Source: Myxococcales bacterium (GTDB taxonomy: Bacteria > Myxococcota_A > Polyangia > DRWM01 > JAAZOP01). From it: 38,041 bases of DNA. A program made the translations under genes and the position numbers. Below the pieces are notes generated by a model. The model saw only the letters and a program-made list of their open reading frames with translations. It ran no database searches and was not told where the DNA came from. Below, in pieces: positions 8,695-18,146 of the stretch (positions are counted from its first letter, which is position 1; each line of letters opens with the position of its first letter). The stretch covers positions 1 to 38,041 of the forward strand of contig JAAZOP010000019.1 of NCBI GenBank assembly GCA_012797735.1, written 5' to 3'.

Positions 8695-9534
8695 ATGGGT
8701 GACCTGGGAACGAACGTCCGACGACTTCGGGAGATCCTCGGGCTGGCGACCGAGCCGGTCGCGGTCTTCTTCCTGGACGACAAGTGCGAACCGTCGTGCT
8801 TCCCCGGGGCGGAGCGGCTCGAGAACCACCGCTACTGCCAGGCGCTGATGCGCGCCCGGCACGGGGAGATCGTGACGCTGCACGCCGGCGGGCTGTCCTG
8901 CCCGGCGGCCTCGGCGGCGTTCGGCTTCCGCGCCCTGCCCGAGGGGCTGGCCAGCGGAAAGGGGCTCGTCGCCTACGGCATCGTCCACGAGCCGGAGACC
9001 GGGCGGGTGATGTTCGAGCGCATGTCGCGCCTGGCGCCGGGGGAGGTGGCCTGCATCGCGCTCATGCCCCTCGGTCGCGCGACCCGCGTGCCGGACGTTG
9101 TTGTCGTCGAGGGGGAGCCCGAGCCGTTGATGTGGCTGCTGCTGGCGGACTTGAACCGCGCGGGCGGCGCCCGGCGCCTGGCCGACACCGCGGTGCTCCA
9201 GGCGACGTGCGTGGACTCGACGGTGATCCCGTACCGGGACGGCCGACTGAACTTCTCGCTGGGATGCTACGGGTGCCGCGAGGCGACCGACCTGGGGCCG
9301 CAGGAATCCGTGCTGGGCTTCCCCGGGTCGTTCCTGGATCCGCTCGTTGCGGAGTTGGAGCGCCTGGCGGAGAAGGCGATTCCCCGGTCCCGTGCGAAGC
9401 AGGTGTATCGCAATCTGGCCGAACGGAACGCGGCGACCGAGGTCGAGTCGCGGCCGGCGGCCGGCGGCGCGGCCCGAGGCCTCGTTCCGCCGGTCGACCG
9501 GGAGGTGATCAAGCCGGTCGATGAGGGGACGTAG
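8695..9534 (+). CDS. DUF169 family protein
   Basis: LREILGLATEPVAVFFLDD...RYCQALMRARHGEIVTLHAGGLSCPAASAAFGF...SLGCYGCREATDL. Confidence 0.85.
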   Translation: MGDLGTNVRRLREILGLATEPVAVFFLDDKCEPSCFPGAERLENHRYCQALMRARHGEIVTLHAGGLSCPAASAAFGFRALPEGLASGKGLVAYGIVHEPETGRVMFERMSRLAPGEVACIALMPLGRATRVPDVVVVEGEPEPLMWLLLADLNRAGGARRLADTAVLQATCVDSTVIPYRDGRLNFSLGCYGCREATDLGPQESVLGFPGSFLDPLVAELERLAEKAIPRSRAKQVYRNLAERNAATEVESRPAAGGAARGLVPPVDREVIKPVDEGT

Positions 9535-9547
9535 CAGGACAGGAACG

Positions 9548-9892
9548 ATGCGGGAAGGACAGCCCAACCCGATCGAGATTCTGGCCAAGGTGTCCGCGGT
9601 GGCGGCCAAGACCTGCATGGACCAGCGCGGTGCCGTGATGGAGAACCCGGAGGTGAGGTCGCTGCCGGGGAAGGTCAAGGTGCGGATCGGCATCGGCGTC
9701 GCCGCGGCGTTGCAGTCGAGCGCCTGCACGCGGATGTGGGTCCAGCACGCCCGGAAGGCCGGCGCGACGGATGCCGAGATCGCGGAGGCGATCCTGGTTT
9801 CGCGCTGGATGAAGGCGGCGACCGTGAACGACACCGCCGCCGACGCGTGGCCGTGGCTGCTCGACCACCCCGCGGCCGCGGGGAGGGGCTAG
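9548..9892 (+). CDS. Carboxymuconolactone decarboxylase (AhpD-like) family protein
   Basis: NPIEILAKVSAVAAKTCMDQRGAVM...KVRIGIGVAAALQSSACTRMWVQHARKAGATDAEIAEAILVSRWMKAAT; CMD-like repeat helices. Confidence 0.7.
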   Translation: MREGQPNPIEILAKVSAVAAKTCMDQRGAVMENPEVRSLPGKVKVRIGIGVAAALQSSACTRMWVQHARKAGATDAEIAEAILVSRWMKAATVNDTAADAWPWLLDHPAAAGRG

Positions 9893-9898
9893 GCCGAG

Positions 9899-10159
9899 AT
9901 GCAGGGCTCCGGCGCGGGCGGGTCGACGACGGTCGCAACGACGGGCGTCCCGCCCCACGACCACGGTCCCGCCGTGCCCTGCGACTGCGACAAGACGTGC
10001 GGCGAGGGCTGGCCGTTCATCCTCGGCGTCGCGCTGCTCGTGATGGGCATCCAGCGCCTCTGGTCGGGGCGGCGCCGCCGGAAGGCCGATGCCGGTGCCC
10101 CTCCGGGCACGGCTGCACGGAACGGCGAAGCAGATGGAGGACGGCATGACGAGGATTGA
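9899..10159 (+). CDS. Small single-TM hypothetical protein
   Basis: VPCDCDKTCGEGWPFILGVALLVMGIQRLWSG: Cys cluster then one TM; fits between operon genes. Confidence 0.5.
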   Translation: MQGSGAGGSTTVATTGVPPHDHGPAVPCDCDKTCGEGWPFILGVALLVMGIQRLWSGRRRRKADAGAPPGTAARNGEADGGRHDED

Positions 10160-10490
10160 CCTGCAATCTGCGGCCGGGGCGTCGGGCGAGCCCGTCGCCG
10201 CGAAGGTGCTGCTCGACGAGCCGAACGTGCGCGTCCGTCGGATCCAGCTCGCCGGCGGCGGCGGGATTCCGCCCTGCCGGATGCAGGAGGACGTCGTGTT
10301 CGTCGTGCTGTCCGGGCGCGTGAGATTCCGCTCGGAGGGCGACGAGTGCCTGGTCGAGGCGCCCGGGGCGGTGTACGTGCCCGGGGGCGCGACGGAACGC
10401 AGCATGGACGCGCTGGCGCCCTCGCTGGTCGTCGCGGTGCAGGCGCGGCGGCCGGAACCGGACGGGGGCGGAGGCGGTTCCGCCGCATGA
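10146..10490 (+). CDS. Cupin-domain protein
   Basis: VRVRRIQLAGGGGIPPCRMQEDVVFVVLSGRVRFRSEGDECLVEAPGAVYVPGGATERSMDAL. Confidence 0.75.
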   Translation: MTRIDLQSAAGASGEPVAAKVLLDEPNVRVRRIQLAGGGGIPPCRMQEDVVFVVLSGRVRFRSEGDECLVEAPGAVYVPGGATERSMDALAPSLVVAVQARRPEPDGGGGGSAA

Positions 10491-10957
10491 TCGTCCTGCT
10501 CGCCATCACGGCGGGGGCCCTGGTCCTCTCGCTGCTGGCCGACCGCCGGAAGACGCTGGCCGGAGTTCGAAAGGGACTGACGATGTTCCTTTCCATCCTG
10601 CCCGCGCTGGCCGGGGTCCTGGCGGGCGTGAGCCTGTTGCTGGCGGCCGTCACGCCGGACATGCTCCGCGACGTCCTCGGCGGCAGCGGGCCCCTCCCGT
10701 TCGTCGTCGCCCTGCTCGTGGGCAGCGTCGCGCTGATGCCCGGCTTCATCGCGTATCCGTTGGCCGGCGTCCTGCGCGCCAACGGCGCCTCGAACCCGGT
10801 GCTGGCGGCGTTCATCACGACGCTGATGATGGTCGGCGTGGTGACGCTGCCGATCGAGGCGCGCTTCCTCGGCTGGCGCGTCGCCCTCTGGCGCAACGCG
10901 CTGGCGTTCGCCGGCGCCGTGGTCGTGGCGCTCGGCATGACGCTGGTGCTCGGATGA
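10487..10957 (+). CDS. Permease-like half-size membrane protein
   Basis: Several TM helices; LTMFLSILPALAGVLAGVSLLLAAVTPDMLRDVLGGSG...LVGSVALMPGFIAYPLAGVL. ATGA overlap. Confidence 0.7.
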   Translation: MIVLLAITAGALVLSLLADRRKTLAGVRKGLTMFLSILPALAGVLAGVSLLLAAVTPDMLRDVLGGSGPLPFVVALLVGSVALMPGFIAYPLAGVLRANGASNPVLAAFITTLMMVGVVTLPIEARFLGWRVALWRNALAFAGAVVVALGMTLVLG

Positions 10958-11526
10958 GCGGCGAACGCCCGCGACGATCCTGGCCCGCCCGACTGGCCCC
11001 GTGGGCGCTGCTGGCTGCGGCCCTGGGCGTGTGGGCCTGGTCGGCGGCCTTCGGTTCGTTCGACTACGGACGGCGCGTGGGCGCGCGCCTCGGCGAGTTC
11101 GCCCTCGAGATGGCGTCGTTCCTCCCCGCGATGTTCGTGCTCGTCGGGCTGTTCGACGTGTGGGTCCCTCGCGCGACGGTCGAGCGCCACCTGGGACGCG
11201 GCGCCGGCGCGGCGGGCGTGTTCTGGGTCGTCCTGCTGGCGACGTTGCAGGCGGGGCCGTTGTACGCGGCGTTTCCGGTGGCCGTGGCCCTGTGGCGCAA
11301 GGGTTGCACGCCGGCGAACGTGTTCATCTACCTGGGGGCGTTCTCCGCGATGAAGATCCCGATGCTGACCTTCGAGGTCGGCTTCCTCGGTTGGCAGTTC
11401 TCGCTCGCGCGCACGGCGTTGACCCTCCCGGTGTTCATTGGGCTCGGCTACCTGCTGGAGCGGCTGCTGCCGCCGGAGTACTCGGTCGCGGAGCCGGCCG
11501 CTGTCGGCGGGAAACGACGAGGCTGA
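10954..11526 (+). CDS. Permease-like half-size membrane protein (second half)
   Basis: ASFLPAMFVLVGLFDVWVPRATVERHLGRGAGAAGVFWVVLLATLQAGPLYAAFPVAVALWRKGCTPANVFIYLGAFSAMKIPMLTFEVGFLGW. ATGA overlap with the preceding gene. Confidence 0.7.
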   Translation: MSGERPRRSWPARLAPWALLAAALGVWAWSAAFGSFDYGRRVGARLGEFALEMASFLPAMFVLVGLFDVWVPRATVERHLGRGAGAAGVFWVVLLATLQAGPLYAAFPVAVALWRKGCTPANVFIYLGAFSAMKIPMLTFEVGFLGWQFSLARTALTLPVFIGLGYLLERLLPPEYSVAEPAAVGGKRRG

Positions 11527-11603
11527 GACGGAACGGAGATGCGGAGGCGAAGCGAACCCCGTCCGTCACGACGAGCGATCCGGGTTCGCGGAAAGGAGCG
11601 ACG

Positions 11604-12110
11604 ATGTCGGTGATCACGATGAGCAAGCGGTTCGAGGACGTGGTCGGGGCGCTGCGGCTCAGGGCGGAGCTGCCGGTGGTGGTTCTAGGCTGCGACAAGT
11701 GCGCCAAGACCAGCAAGACCGGCGGCACGACGGAGGTCCGCGCGATGCGCGAACAGCTCCGCGGCGCCGGCATGACGGTGCGGGAGGTACCGGGTCTGGT
11801 GGACGCCGTCGAAGAGGGGTTGTGCGATCCCCAGGCGGTGCCCGCGCGCCTGAAGCCCCTCGGGGCAGAGCCCGCCTGCCAGGTGCTGGTGCTCTCGTGC
11901 GGTGCCGGACTCAAGTGCGTCCGCGACGCCGCCCCCGGCCGGCGGCTCGTACCCGGTCTGGACACGCTCGGACCGGGCGTGAAGGGCGACCTCGCCTGCG
12001 TGGCCTGCGGCGACTGCGGCTTCGACGACGGCGGCTGCCGGCGGATGCGGCTCGCCGGGGAGCAGGCGCGACGGCTCGCCGCGGGATATCCCGGAACGGT
12101 CCAAGGATGA
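11604..12110 (+). CDS. Cys-rich protein resembling the MTHFR C-terminal (MetV-like) family
   Basis: PVVVLGCDKCAKTSKTGGTTEV...CQVLVLSCGAGLKCVRDA...GDLACVACGDCGFDDGGCRRMRLAGEQ. Confidence 0.5.
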   Translation: MSVITMSKRFEDVVGALRLRAELPVVVLGCDKCAKTSKTGGTTEVRAMREQLRGAGMTVREVPGLVDAVEEGLCDPQAVPARLKPLGAEPACQVLVLSCGAGLKCVRDAAPGRRLVPGLDTLGPGVKGDLACVACGDCGFDDGGCRRMRLAGEQARRLAAGYPGTVQG

Positions 12111-12141
12111 CGCACGGCACGAATCGCGCGAGGAGGACGCC

Positions 12142-12564
12142 ATGTCGGAAAAGCCGGACGTGACACACGAGAACGTTCTGTTCCCCTGTGGAGGGGGGTT
12201 TGCGAACACCGGCCTGATCGCGTACCAGGCCGCGTTCGAGACCGTCCGCGAGCTGGGCCTGCGGAAGGTCTCGCTCGGTTGCCTCGGTTCCGTACCGCTG
12301 GGCAACGAGGGGGTGCTGAAGAAGTCGCGAGCGGCGCGGCGGATCGTCACCGTGGACGGCTGCGCGAACCAATGTGCGCGGAAGCTCGTGGAGGCGGCCG
12401 GTCTTCCGATCCACCGTGCCGTCGAGCTGGTCCGCGACGTCGGCACGAAGAAGGTGCCGTTGAGCAAGGATCTGGAAGGCGATCCGCCGCCGGTCGATGC
12501 TTTCCTGAGCCGGGCGGATGTCGAGGCGCTGAAGAAGCTCCTGCGCGAGGCGCTCGAGGGCTGA
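12142..12564 (+). CDS. Putative zinc-binding protein (DGC domain)
   Basis: LFPCGGGFANTGLIAYQAAFETVRELGLRKVSLGCLGSVPLG...RRIVTVDGCANQCARKLVEAAG: DGC motif. Confidence 0.8.
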   Translation: MSEKPDVTHENVLFPCGGGFANTGLIAYQAAFETVRELGLRKVSLGCLGSVPLGNEGVLKKSRAARRIVTVDGCANQCARKLVEAAGLPIHRAVELVRDVGTKKVPLSKDLEGDPPPVDAFLSRADVEALKKLLREALEG

Positions 12565-13976
12565 TGAGAAGACGGGGCCTCCCGCGAGGTTCGGTGCGAA
12601 GCAGGACGGCGTTCGTCGCCTGTGGGCCGACGCTCGCGGCCATGGGGCTGGCCTCGGCCACGCCGGCGCGGGCCGAGGACCCGCCGGCCTCGTCGTGGAC
12701 GGAGGCGCAGGACGAGTTCTGGGGCCACCTCCAGGACGTCCCATTCGGGCCTCTGACCCTCGACGTTCGCGGCCAACTGCGCCTGCGCTACGAGTACGAC
12801 GACGGGTTCACGGTCAAGGGATACGAGCCGGACGGTCACGACCAGGTGCTCCTCGAACGGGTGCGCCTGGACCTGTCGCTGCGGGCCGGCGAGGACCTGC
12901 GGGTGGTGCTCCAGTTCCAGGACGCCCACGCCTTCCTGACGCGGTTCGAGGACGGCGACTTCGCGGGAAGCAGCCCGCTCGAAGACGCGTTCGACGTGCG
13001 TCAATTCTACATCGACCTGCCGGCCGGCGAAGGCCGGCTCGTCGGCCTGCGGCTGGGGCGACAACAGATTTCGTACGGCGACCAGCGGGTCTTCGGACCC
13101 GGAAGCTGGGGGAACACCGGACGGTACGCGTGGGACGCGGCGATGGTGCGGCTGGACACGGAGTGGCTCGACGCCGACCTGTGGGTCGGGCGGTACCTGC
13201 GCTACCAGTCCGACGTCTGGCCCGACCGTGCGGTGGACGACTTCTTCACCTTCGTCGGCTACGCCCAGATCCGGAATCTCCCGTTGCGCCTCGATACGTT
13301 CTACGTCTTCAAGTACGCTGGCGGCCGCGGCACGGCCGGGGAGTCGGGAGCCGGCAACCTGCTGTCCCACACGGTCGGCGTGCAGGCGGAGGGGCAATTC
13401 CTGGACCTCCTCGACGCGGGCGTGACCGCCGTCGTCCAGGCCGGAACCCACGGGCGGGACGCGCTCCGCGCTTTCGGCGCGAACGGCAAGCTCGGCGTCA
13501 CGTTCCCGGTGCCCTGGGCGCCGCGGCTGGGCGCGCAGTACACTTGGGGTTCCGGCGATGCCGACCCGCACGACGGCGTGCACGGCACGTTCGACGGCGT
13601 GTTCGGCGGGCGCGACATCTTCTTCTACGGGTACACGAACCTCTTCTTCTGGGCGAACTTGCACGATGCCGAGGTCGATCTCAGCTTCCAGCCGTGGCAC
13701 GGCCTCGCGCTGCACGTCGAGTACCACCACTTCAGGCTCGACCAGGCGACCGACGCCTGGTACACGACGGGGCTGAAGGCGTATCGCCGGGATCCCGCGG
13801 GACGGTCGGGAACGAACCTCGGCGACGAGTTGGACGCCCGCGTGGTCTGCACGCTGTGGAACCACCTCGAGTTGATGGCCGGCTACGGACGGTACTTCCC
13901 CGGCACGTTCGTCGAGCGGACGGGCGCGGCGGCGCCGGCGAACTGGTACTTCGCCCAGGCGGCGTATTCCTGGTGA
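12564..13976 (+). CDS. Outer-membrane beta-barrel, alginate-export (AlgE)-like porin
   Basis: Signal-like N-terminus; LRLRYEYDDGF...LLERVRLDLSLRAGEDLRVVLQFQDAHAF...RLGRQQISYGDQRVFGPGSWGNTGRYAWDAAMVRL...ends FAQAAYSW (aromatic C-terminus). Confidence 0.85.
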   Translation: MRRRGLPRGSVRSRTAFVACGPTLAAMGLASATPARAEDPPASSWTEAQDEFWGHLQDVPFGPLTLDVRGQLRLRYEYDDGFTVKGYEPDGHDQVLLERVRLDLSLRAGEDLRVVLQFQDAHAFLTRFEDGDFAGSSPLEDAFDVRQFYIDLPAGEGRLVGLRLGRQQISYGDQRVFGPGSWGNTGRYAWDAAMVRLDTEWLDADLWVGRYLRYQSDVWPDRAVDDFFTFVGYAQIRNLPLRLDTFYVFKYAGGRGTAGESGAGNLLSHTVGVQAEGQFLDLLDAGVTAVVQAGTHGRDALRAFGANGKLGVTFPVPWAPRLGAQYTWGSGDADPHDGVHGTFDGVFGGRDIFFYGYTNLFFWANLHDAEVDLSFQPWHGLALHVEYHHFRLDQATDAWYTTGLKAYRRDPAGRSGTNLGDELDARVVCTLWNHLELMAGYGRYFPGTFVERTGAAAPANWYFAQAAYSW

Positions 13977-13987
13977 GGAGGACGGAG

Positions 13988-16453
13988 ATGAAACGCGAAA
14001 CCGCAGCATTCGCCACGGCGCTCGTCGCGGCGCTCGCGACGGGCTGCGCAACGGATGAGACGGTGGCAGGGCCGCCGCCGCAAGCGGCCCCGGCCTCCGG
14101 CGAGGCGCGAGGCGTCTGTCCGCCGTTTCCGTTGCGCGACGAGGAGGGCAACGTCATCGACCCCGTCCAGGGCGTCAACGCCGATCGCCCCTACTCGCCG
14201 CGGCAGACCTGCGGCGCGGAGGGGTGCCACGACTACGAGAAGATCACCAAGGGCTTCCATTTCCAGCAGGGCCGGGGCGAGCCGGTCCCGGCGGCGATGG
14301 CCGAGCGCTACGGGTGGGTCACTTCGCCCGGCAACTACGGCGGCAACTGGTGTTCGCCCGCGCCGCTGTACCGGCAGCTCGCTCCGCAACAGGGCACCAG
14401 CGCGCGGATGATCGACATGACCTCGTTCGACTTCGTGACCGCCACCTGCGGCAACTGCCACCCCGGCGGCGGGCCGCTCGAGTTGGACCGCCGAGGCCGG
14501 CGCTACGACGCCTGGATGCGGGACCCCGCCTCGGGTTTGACGGCCGGCGGCGAGAACGGCCTGGACGGCGACTACTACAAGGCGCGCTGGTCGGAGACGG
14601 GCGTGATCGAGGCCGACTGCCTGCTGTGCCACATGCCCGAGTACGACTACGGGAAGCGCAACGCGCAGCTCGCGGCGCTGAACTTCCGCTGGGCGGCGAC
14701 GGCCGGCGCCGGCTTCGGCGCGGTCGAGGGGAAGGTCGCGGACGGCGGGACGCCCGTCGTGGCGTACGACGCGAGCCGGTTCGACGAGCAGGGAAACGTC
14801 CGGGTGCACATCGCCCCGGAGCCGCGCAACGAGACCTGCCTCAACTGCCACTTCAAGCCCGACTGGAAGAAGCGCGGCGCCGCGTACTCGACGCGGACCG
14901 ACGTGCACATGATGGCCGGCTTGCGGTGCGTCGACTGCCACGCCGCCGGCAGCCGGGCGGTGGACCCGCGAATCGCCGGCCGCGAGGAGCACCAGTTCGG
15001 CAAGGGCGACGACCCGTCCGGGTGGGTGCGCAACGACCTGGACGACACCGTGCGGACCTGCGAGGACTGCCACCTGGACGGATGGCGCAACGCGCCGCGC
15101 GCGACGCACGAGTGGCTCCCGCCGCTGCACCTGGAGTCGCTCTCGTGCCAGGCCTGCCACATCCCCGCCCGAGCCGTGAAGAGCGCGCTCGTCCAGGCCA
15201 GCGACGTCTACAACCCCGCCCCGCGGATCACGCCGCCGCCGAAGCACATCTGGACCTTCTACGATCAGGAGATGGCGTTCTGGAACCACTACGGCGAACT
15301 GGAGCTGTTCACCGGCAAGGATGAGCCGACGAACGTCACGCGGCCGACGCTGATCCGCTACAAGGGGAGGATCTACCCGGCCAACCGCGTCCACAGCGCG
15401 TGGGTCGGCTACGAGGAGGCCGGCAAGCCCGGGCTGAACCAGCTCTTCATGAAGGACTTCTTCCAGATGTGGACGCAGCACCGCGCCGACCCGGCCGCGA
15501 AGTACCCGGAGCTGGCGCAGATCACCGACGACAACCACGACGGCGTCCTCGAGGTGAACCGTCCGGAGGAGATCGACGCGTTGCTCGCCGCGACCCGCAC
15601 GTATCTCGGCGACACGGGGTTTCCGCTCGACGGCCGGCGACTCGTCTGGGTTTCCGACACCCGCGCGTACTACTCCTCGACCGAGTGGCGCGCGTTGCCG
15701 CACGAGGAGTGGGAGGCGACACCGTACGCGTCGGTGTACAAGTTCTCGCACGACGTGGCGCCCGCCCGCGCCGCCCTGGGGGCCGGCGGCTGCATCGATT
15801 GCCACCGCTCGGGGTCGCCGTTCTTCGCGGGTCCGGTGCTGGACGTGCCGTTCTCCGCGGTCGACGGCCGCCCGCGCTGGGTGCCGAACTACCGCATCCT
15901 CGGCCTCTCCGCCTTCTGGGTGCAGCTCGGCGCGTTCCGCGAGCAGTGGATGAAGCCGGCCCTCTACGCCCTGCTCGCGGCCGCGCTGTTCCTGGCGGGG
16001 CTCCTGCTCTTGCGTCGGCTGGCTCTGCGCAGCGACGTCCTGCCGCCGGCGCTGGTGCGGCGGAGCACGTGGGTGCTGTTCGTCGCCGGGTTGACGGCCG
16101 CCGTCCTGGCCGCGGTCTTCGCCCCCGACCTGCTGGAGTACATGACGGTGCGGCGGTTCACCCTCGACGCGAACCACGCCTGGATCGGGCTGGGAGTGCT
16201 GGCCGGCACGATCGGCCTGCTTCTCGGGTACCGCCCGACGGACGGACGTCTCGGCCGTATCGTGACGGTCGGGACACGCGTGGTCTGGGTGCTGGTCGGC
16301 CTGACCGTCCTCGCCGGCGCACTGATGCTGCTCAAGCCGGGCGGACTGAGCGCCGTCGCCCGGCTGTCGTACACCACCTTCGACGCGGGGCTGGTCCTGC
16401 TGGCACTCGCCGACGTCGGCCTGCTGTTGAACCACCTTGGCCGGAACGCGTGA
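13988..16453 (+). CDS. Octaheme c-type cytochrome with C-terminal transmembrane domain
   Basis: Seven CXXCH (CGNCH, CLLCH, CLNCH, CVDCH, CEDCH, CQACH, CIDCH) plus one CX4CH (CGAEGCH). Lipoprotein-like signal MKRETAAFATALVAALATGC. About five C-terminal TM helices after WMKPALYALLAAALFL. Confidence 0.9.
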   Translation: MKRETAAFATALVAALATGCATDETVAGPPPQAAPASGEARGVCPPFPLRDEEGNVIDPVQGVNADRPYSPRQTCGAEGCHDYEKITKGFHFQQGRGEPVPAAMAERYGWVTSPGNYGGNWCSPAPLYRQLAPQQGTSARMIDMTSFDFVTATCGNCHPGGGPLELDRRGRRYDAWMRDPASGLTAGGENGLDGDYYKARWSETGVIEADCLLCHMPEYDYGKRNAQLAALNFRWAATAGAGFGAVEGKVADGGTPVVAYDASRFDEQGNVRVHIAPEPRNETCLNCHFKPDWKKRGAAYSTRTDVHMMAGLRCVDCHAAGSRAVDPRIAGREEHQFGKGDDPSGWVRNDLDDTVRTCEDCHLDGWRNAPRATHEWLPPLHLESLSCQACHIPARAVKSALVQASDVYNPAPRITPPPKHIWTFYDQEMAFWNHYGELELFTGKDEPTNVTRPTLIRYKGRIYPANRVHSAWVGYEEAGKPGLNQLFMKDFFQMWTQHRADPAAKYPELAQITDDNHDGVLEVNRPEEIDALLAATRTYLGDTGFPLDGRRLVWVSDTRAYYSSTEWRALPHEEWEATPYASVYKFSHDVAPARAALGAGGCIDCHRSGSPFFAGPVLDVPFSAVDGRPRWVPNYRILGLSAFWVQLGAFREQWMKPALYALLAAALFLAGLLLLRRLALRSDVLPPALVRRSTWVLFVAGLTAAVLAAVFAPDLLEYMTVRRFTLDANHAWIGLGVLAGTIGLLLGYRPTDGRLGRIVTVGTRVVWVLVGLTVLAGALMLLKPGGLSAVARLSYTTFDAGLVLLALADVGLLLNHLGRNA

Positions 16454-16533
16454 GGGTTGAGGCGGTCCGGCGGCCCCGGCGGAACCGGCCTGGCCCTTCT
16501 CGATACCGCGTCGCACTTCCTCGCGCCGTCCCG

Positions 16534-17277
16534 TCAGACCAGCCCGAGGATCATCTTGACCGCGATCCCGAGCAGCACCACGCCGATGGCGATCTTGACC
16601 TGCCGGCTCTGGAGACGCTCCGTCATCAGCCAGGCGCCGCCCAGCGCGCCCAGCGCCGAGGCCGCGCCCGTGCTCAGGACGAGGCCGGCGTCCATGCCCG
16701 CCAGCGAGGCGTGTCCCAGGAAGCCCGTCAGCGAGGAGAAGATGACCACGAACGAGGTCGTCGCCGACGCCTTCTTCGGATCGAACCCGGCCGCCACGAG
16801 CGCCGGCACGATGATATTGCCGCCGCCGACGCCGAGCAGCCCGCCGATGAACCCGGCGAGGCCGCCGGCGCCGACCCCGATGCCCATCAGCACGGCCCGG
16901 GAGGCCCCCTCGGCCCGCGGGCGCGGCCGGTGGAAAAGCATCATCAGCGCGGCGAAGACGAGGAAACCGACGAACAGCCACAGCAGCACCGTCCGATCGA
17001 GTCCCGTGCTGATCCACGCGCCCAGCGGCGACAGCGCGCTGGCCACGATCAGCAGCGGCACGGCCGTGCGCCACTCGATCAGCCGCTTGCGAAGGAAGCG
17101 GGTCGAGGCGACGACCATGGCCACGGCGTTGAGCAGCAGCGCCGTCGCCATCGCCGTGTGCACGCCCACACCGAGCCCGATGAAGACGGGAATGAGCACG
17201 AAGGCGGCCCCCACGCCCGCGATGGTCAGCACCACCGTGAACAGGAAGGTGGCCGCGGCAGCCAGGACGAGAGTCAT
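16534..17277 (-). CDS. TauE/SafE-family sulfite exporter-like permease
   Basis: TIAGVGAAFVLIPVFIGLGVGVHTAMATALLLNAVAM...GGLAGFIGGLLGVGGGNIIVPALVAAGFDPKKASATTSFVVIFSSLTGFLGH. Confidence 0.9.
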   Translation of the reverse strand: MTLVLAAAATFLFTVVLTIAGVGAAFVLIPVFIGLGVGVHTAMATALLLNAVAMVVASTRFLRKRLIEWRTAVPLLIVASALSPLGAWISTGLDRTVLLWLFVGFLVFAALMMLFHRPRPRAEGASRAVLMGIGVGAGGLAGFIGGLLGVGGGNIIVPALVAAGFDPKKASATTSFVVIFSSLTGFLGHASLAGMDAGLVLSTGAASALGALGGAWLMTERLQSRQVKIAIGVVLLGIAVKMILGLV

Positions 17278-17429
17278 CGGATCGCCTCCTTCCGCAACGC
17301 CGGATCGTCACCGATCCCATGCGTGCCGGCCGTTCTTCGTGGGGCAGCGTCCGCCCGCGGCGCGGTGCGATTCGTCCTGCTCGAGCCCCACCTCCCGCCG
17401 CGCCGCCCGCCCGCGCCTCGAGGCGTCCT

Positions 17430-18053
17430 TCAGTCCTTCGCGCCGGCCAGCAGCTCCTGCTGGCACGGGATGCAGACCTTCCGATCGCCGACGAACCGGC
17501 CGTACTTCTCCGAGACCATGTCTCCACAGCGCTCGCAGACGAACGACGCGAACGTCTCCGGCGTCTTCTCGACGGTGTGCTCGTGGATCGGACCGACGCG
17601 GAGCAGCTGTTCCTCCGGCATCGTCATGACCTGCTGGATCAGCGGCTCGACCATCTCGGCCGGAACCTGGGAGGCCGGGATTCCCTTCTCGCGGTACTGC
17701 TTGAAGAACGCCGTCTGCTTCGTCGCCGCCTGCGCCTCGGCGCGCGGGACGACGCGGACGGCCCGGCCGGTGGCCTTGTCCACGAGCGTGAGCCCGAACT
17801 TGCCGTAGCCGAGCTGCCGGATGTTGCCCTTGCCGAACGTGCAGCCGGTGATCATCTGCACCCCGTCGCCGAAGCAATGGGCGCAGTGGCCCTCCCCCAA
17901 CTCCACCAGGGCGAGGAGCTGTCCGTCCGTCGCGCGCTCGACGCCCAGCGCGTTCATCGCCGCGGCCCCCGCCCGCAGGCCGAGCGGCATCGCCGGGCAC
18001 TTGTGGCCGTGCAGCCTCTGTCCCGCTTCGAGGTACTCCTTCGGGTCGATCAT
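17430..18053 (-). CDS. FmdE-domain protein with C-terminal zinc ribbon
   Basis: MIDPKEYLEAGQRLHGHKCPAMPLGLRAGAAAMNALG...CAHCFGDGVQMITGCTFGKGNI...CERCGDMVSEKYGRFVGDRKVCIPC. Confidence 0.88.
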   Translation of the reverse strand: MIDPKEYLEAGQRLHGHKCPAMPLGLRAGAAAMNALGVERATDGQLLALVELGEGHCAHCFGDGVQMITGCTFGKGNIRQLGYGKFGLTLVDKATGRAVRVVPRAEAQAATKQTAFFKQYREKGIPASQVPAEMVEPLIQQVMTMPEEQLLRVGPIHEHTVEKTPETFASFVCERCGDMVSEKYGRFVGDRKVCIPCQQELLAGAKD

Positions 18054-18146
18054 GGCGCGCCTCCTTGTCCCCCCCTTCCGTGGACGGCTCCGTGCCGTCC
18101 ATGGCGCCAGCATGCCCATGCGATCGGCCGGGCGCATTGATCGCGA

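Noticed and set aside
12695-16453. 1252-aa ORF joining porin region and cytochrome
   Set aside because: Upstream part is a shadow frame of the porin; the cytochrome has its own ATG and signal peptide at 13988.
16454-16533. Possible bidirectional terminator between convergent cytochrome and TauE genes
   Set aside because: GC-rich inverted segments are present but I could not define a clean stem-loop with a T-tract.
13883-17527. 1214-aa minus-strand ORF opposite the octaheme cytochrome
   Set aside because: Antisense artefact of high-GC coding; low-complexity Arg/Gly/Ala/Val composition with no domain, while the plus strand has clear heme motifs.
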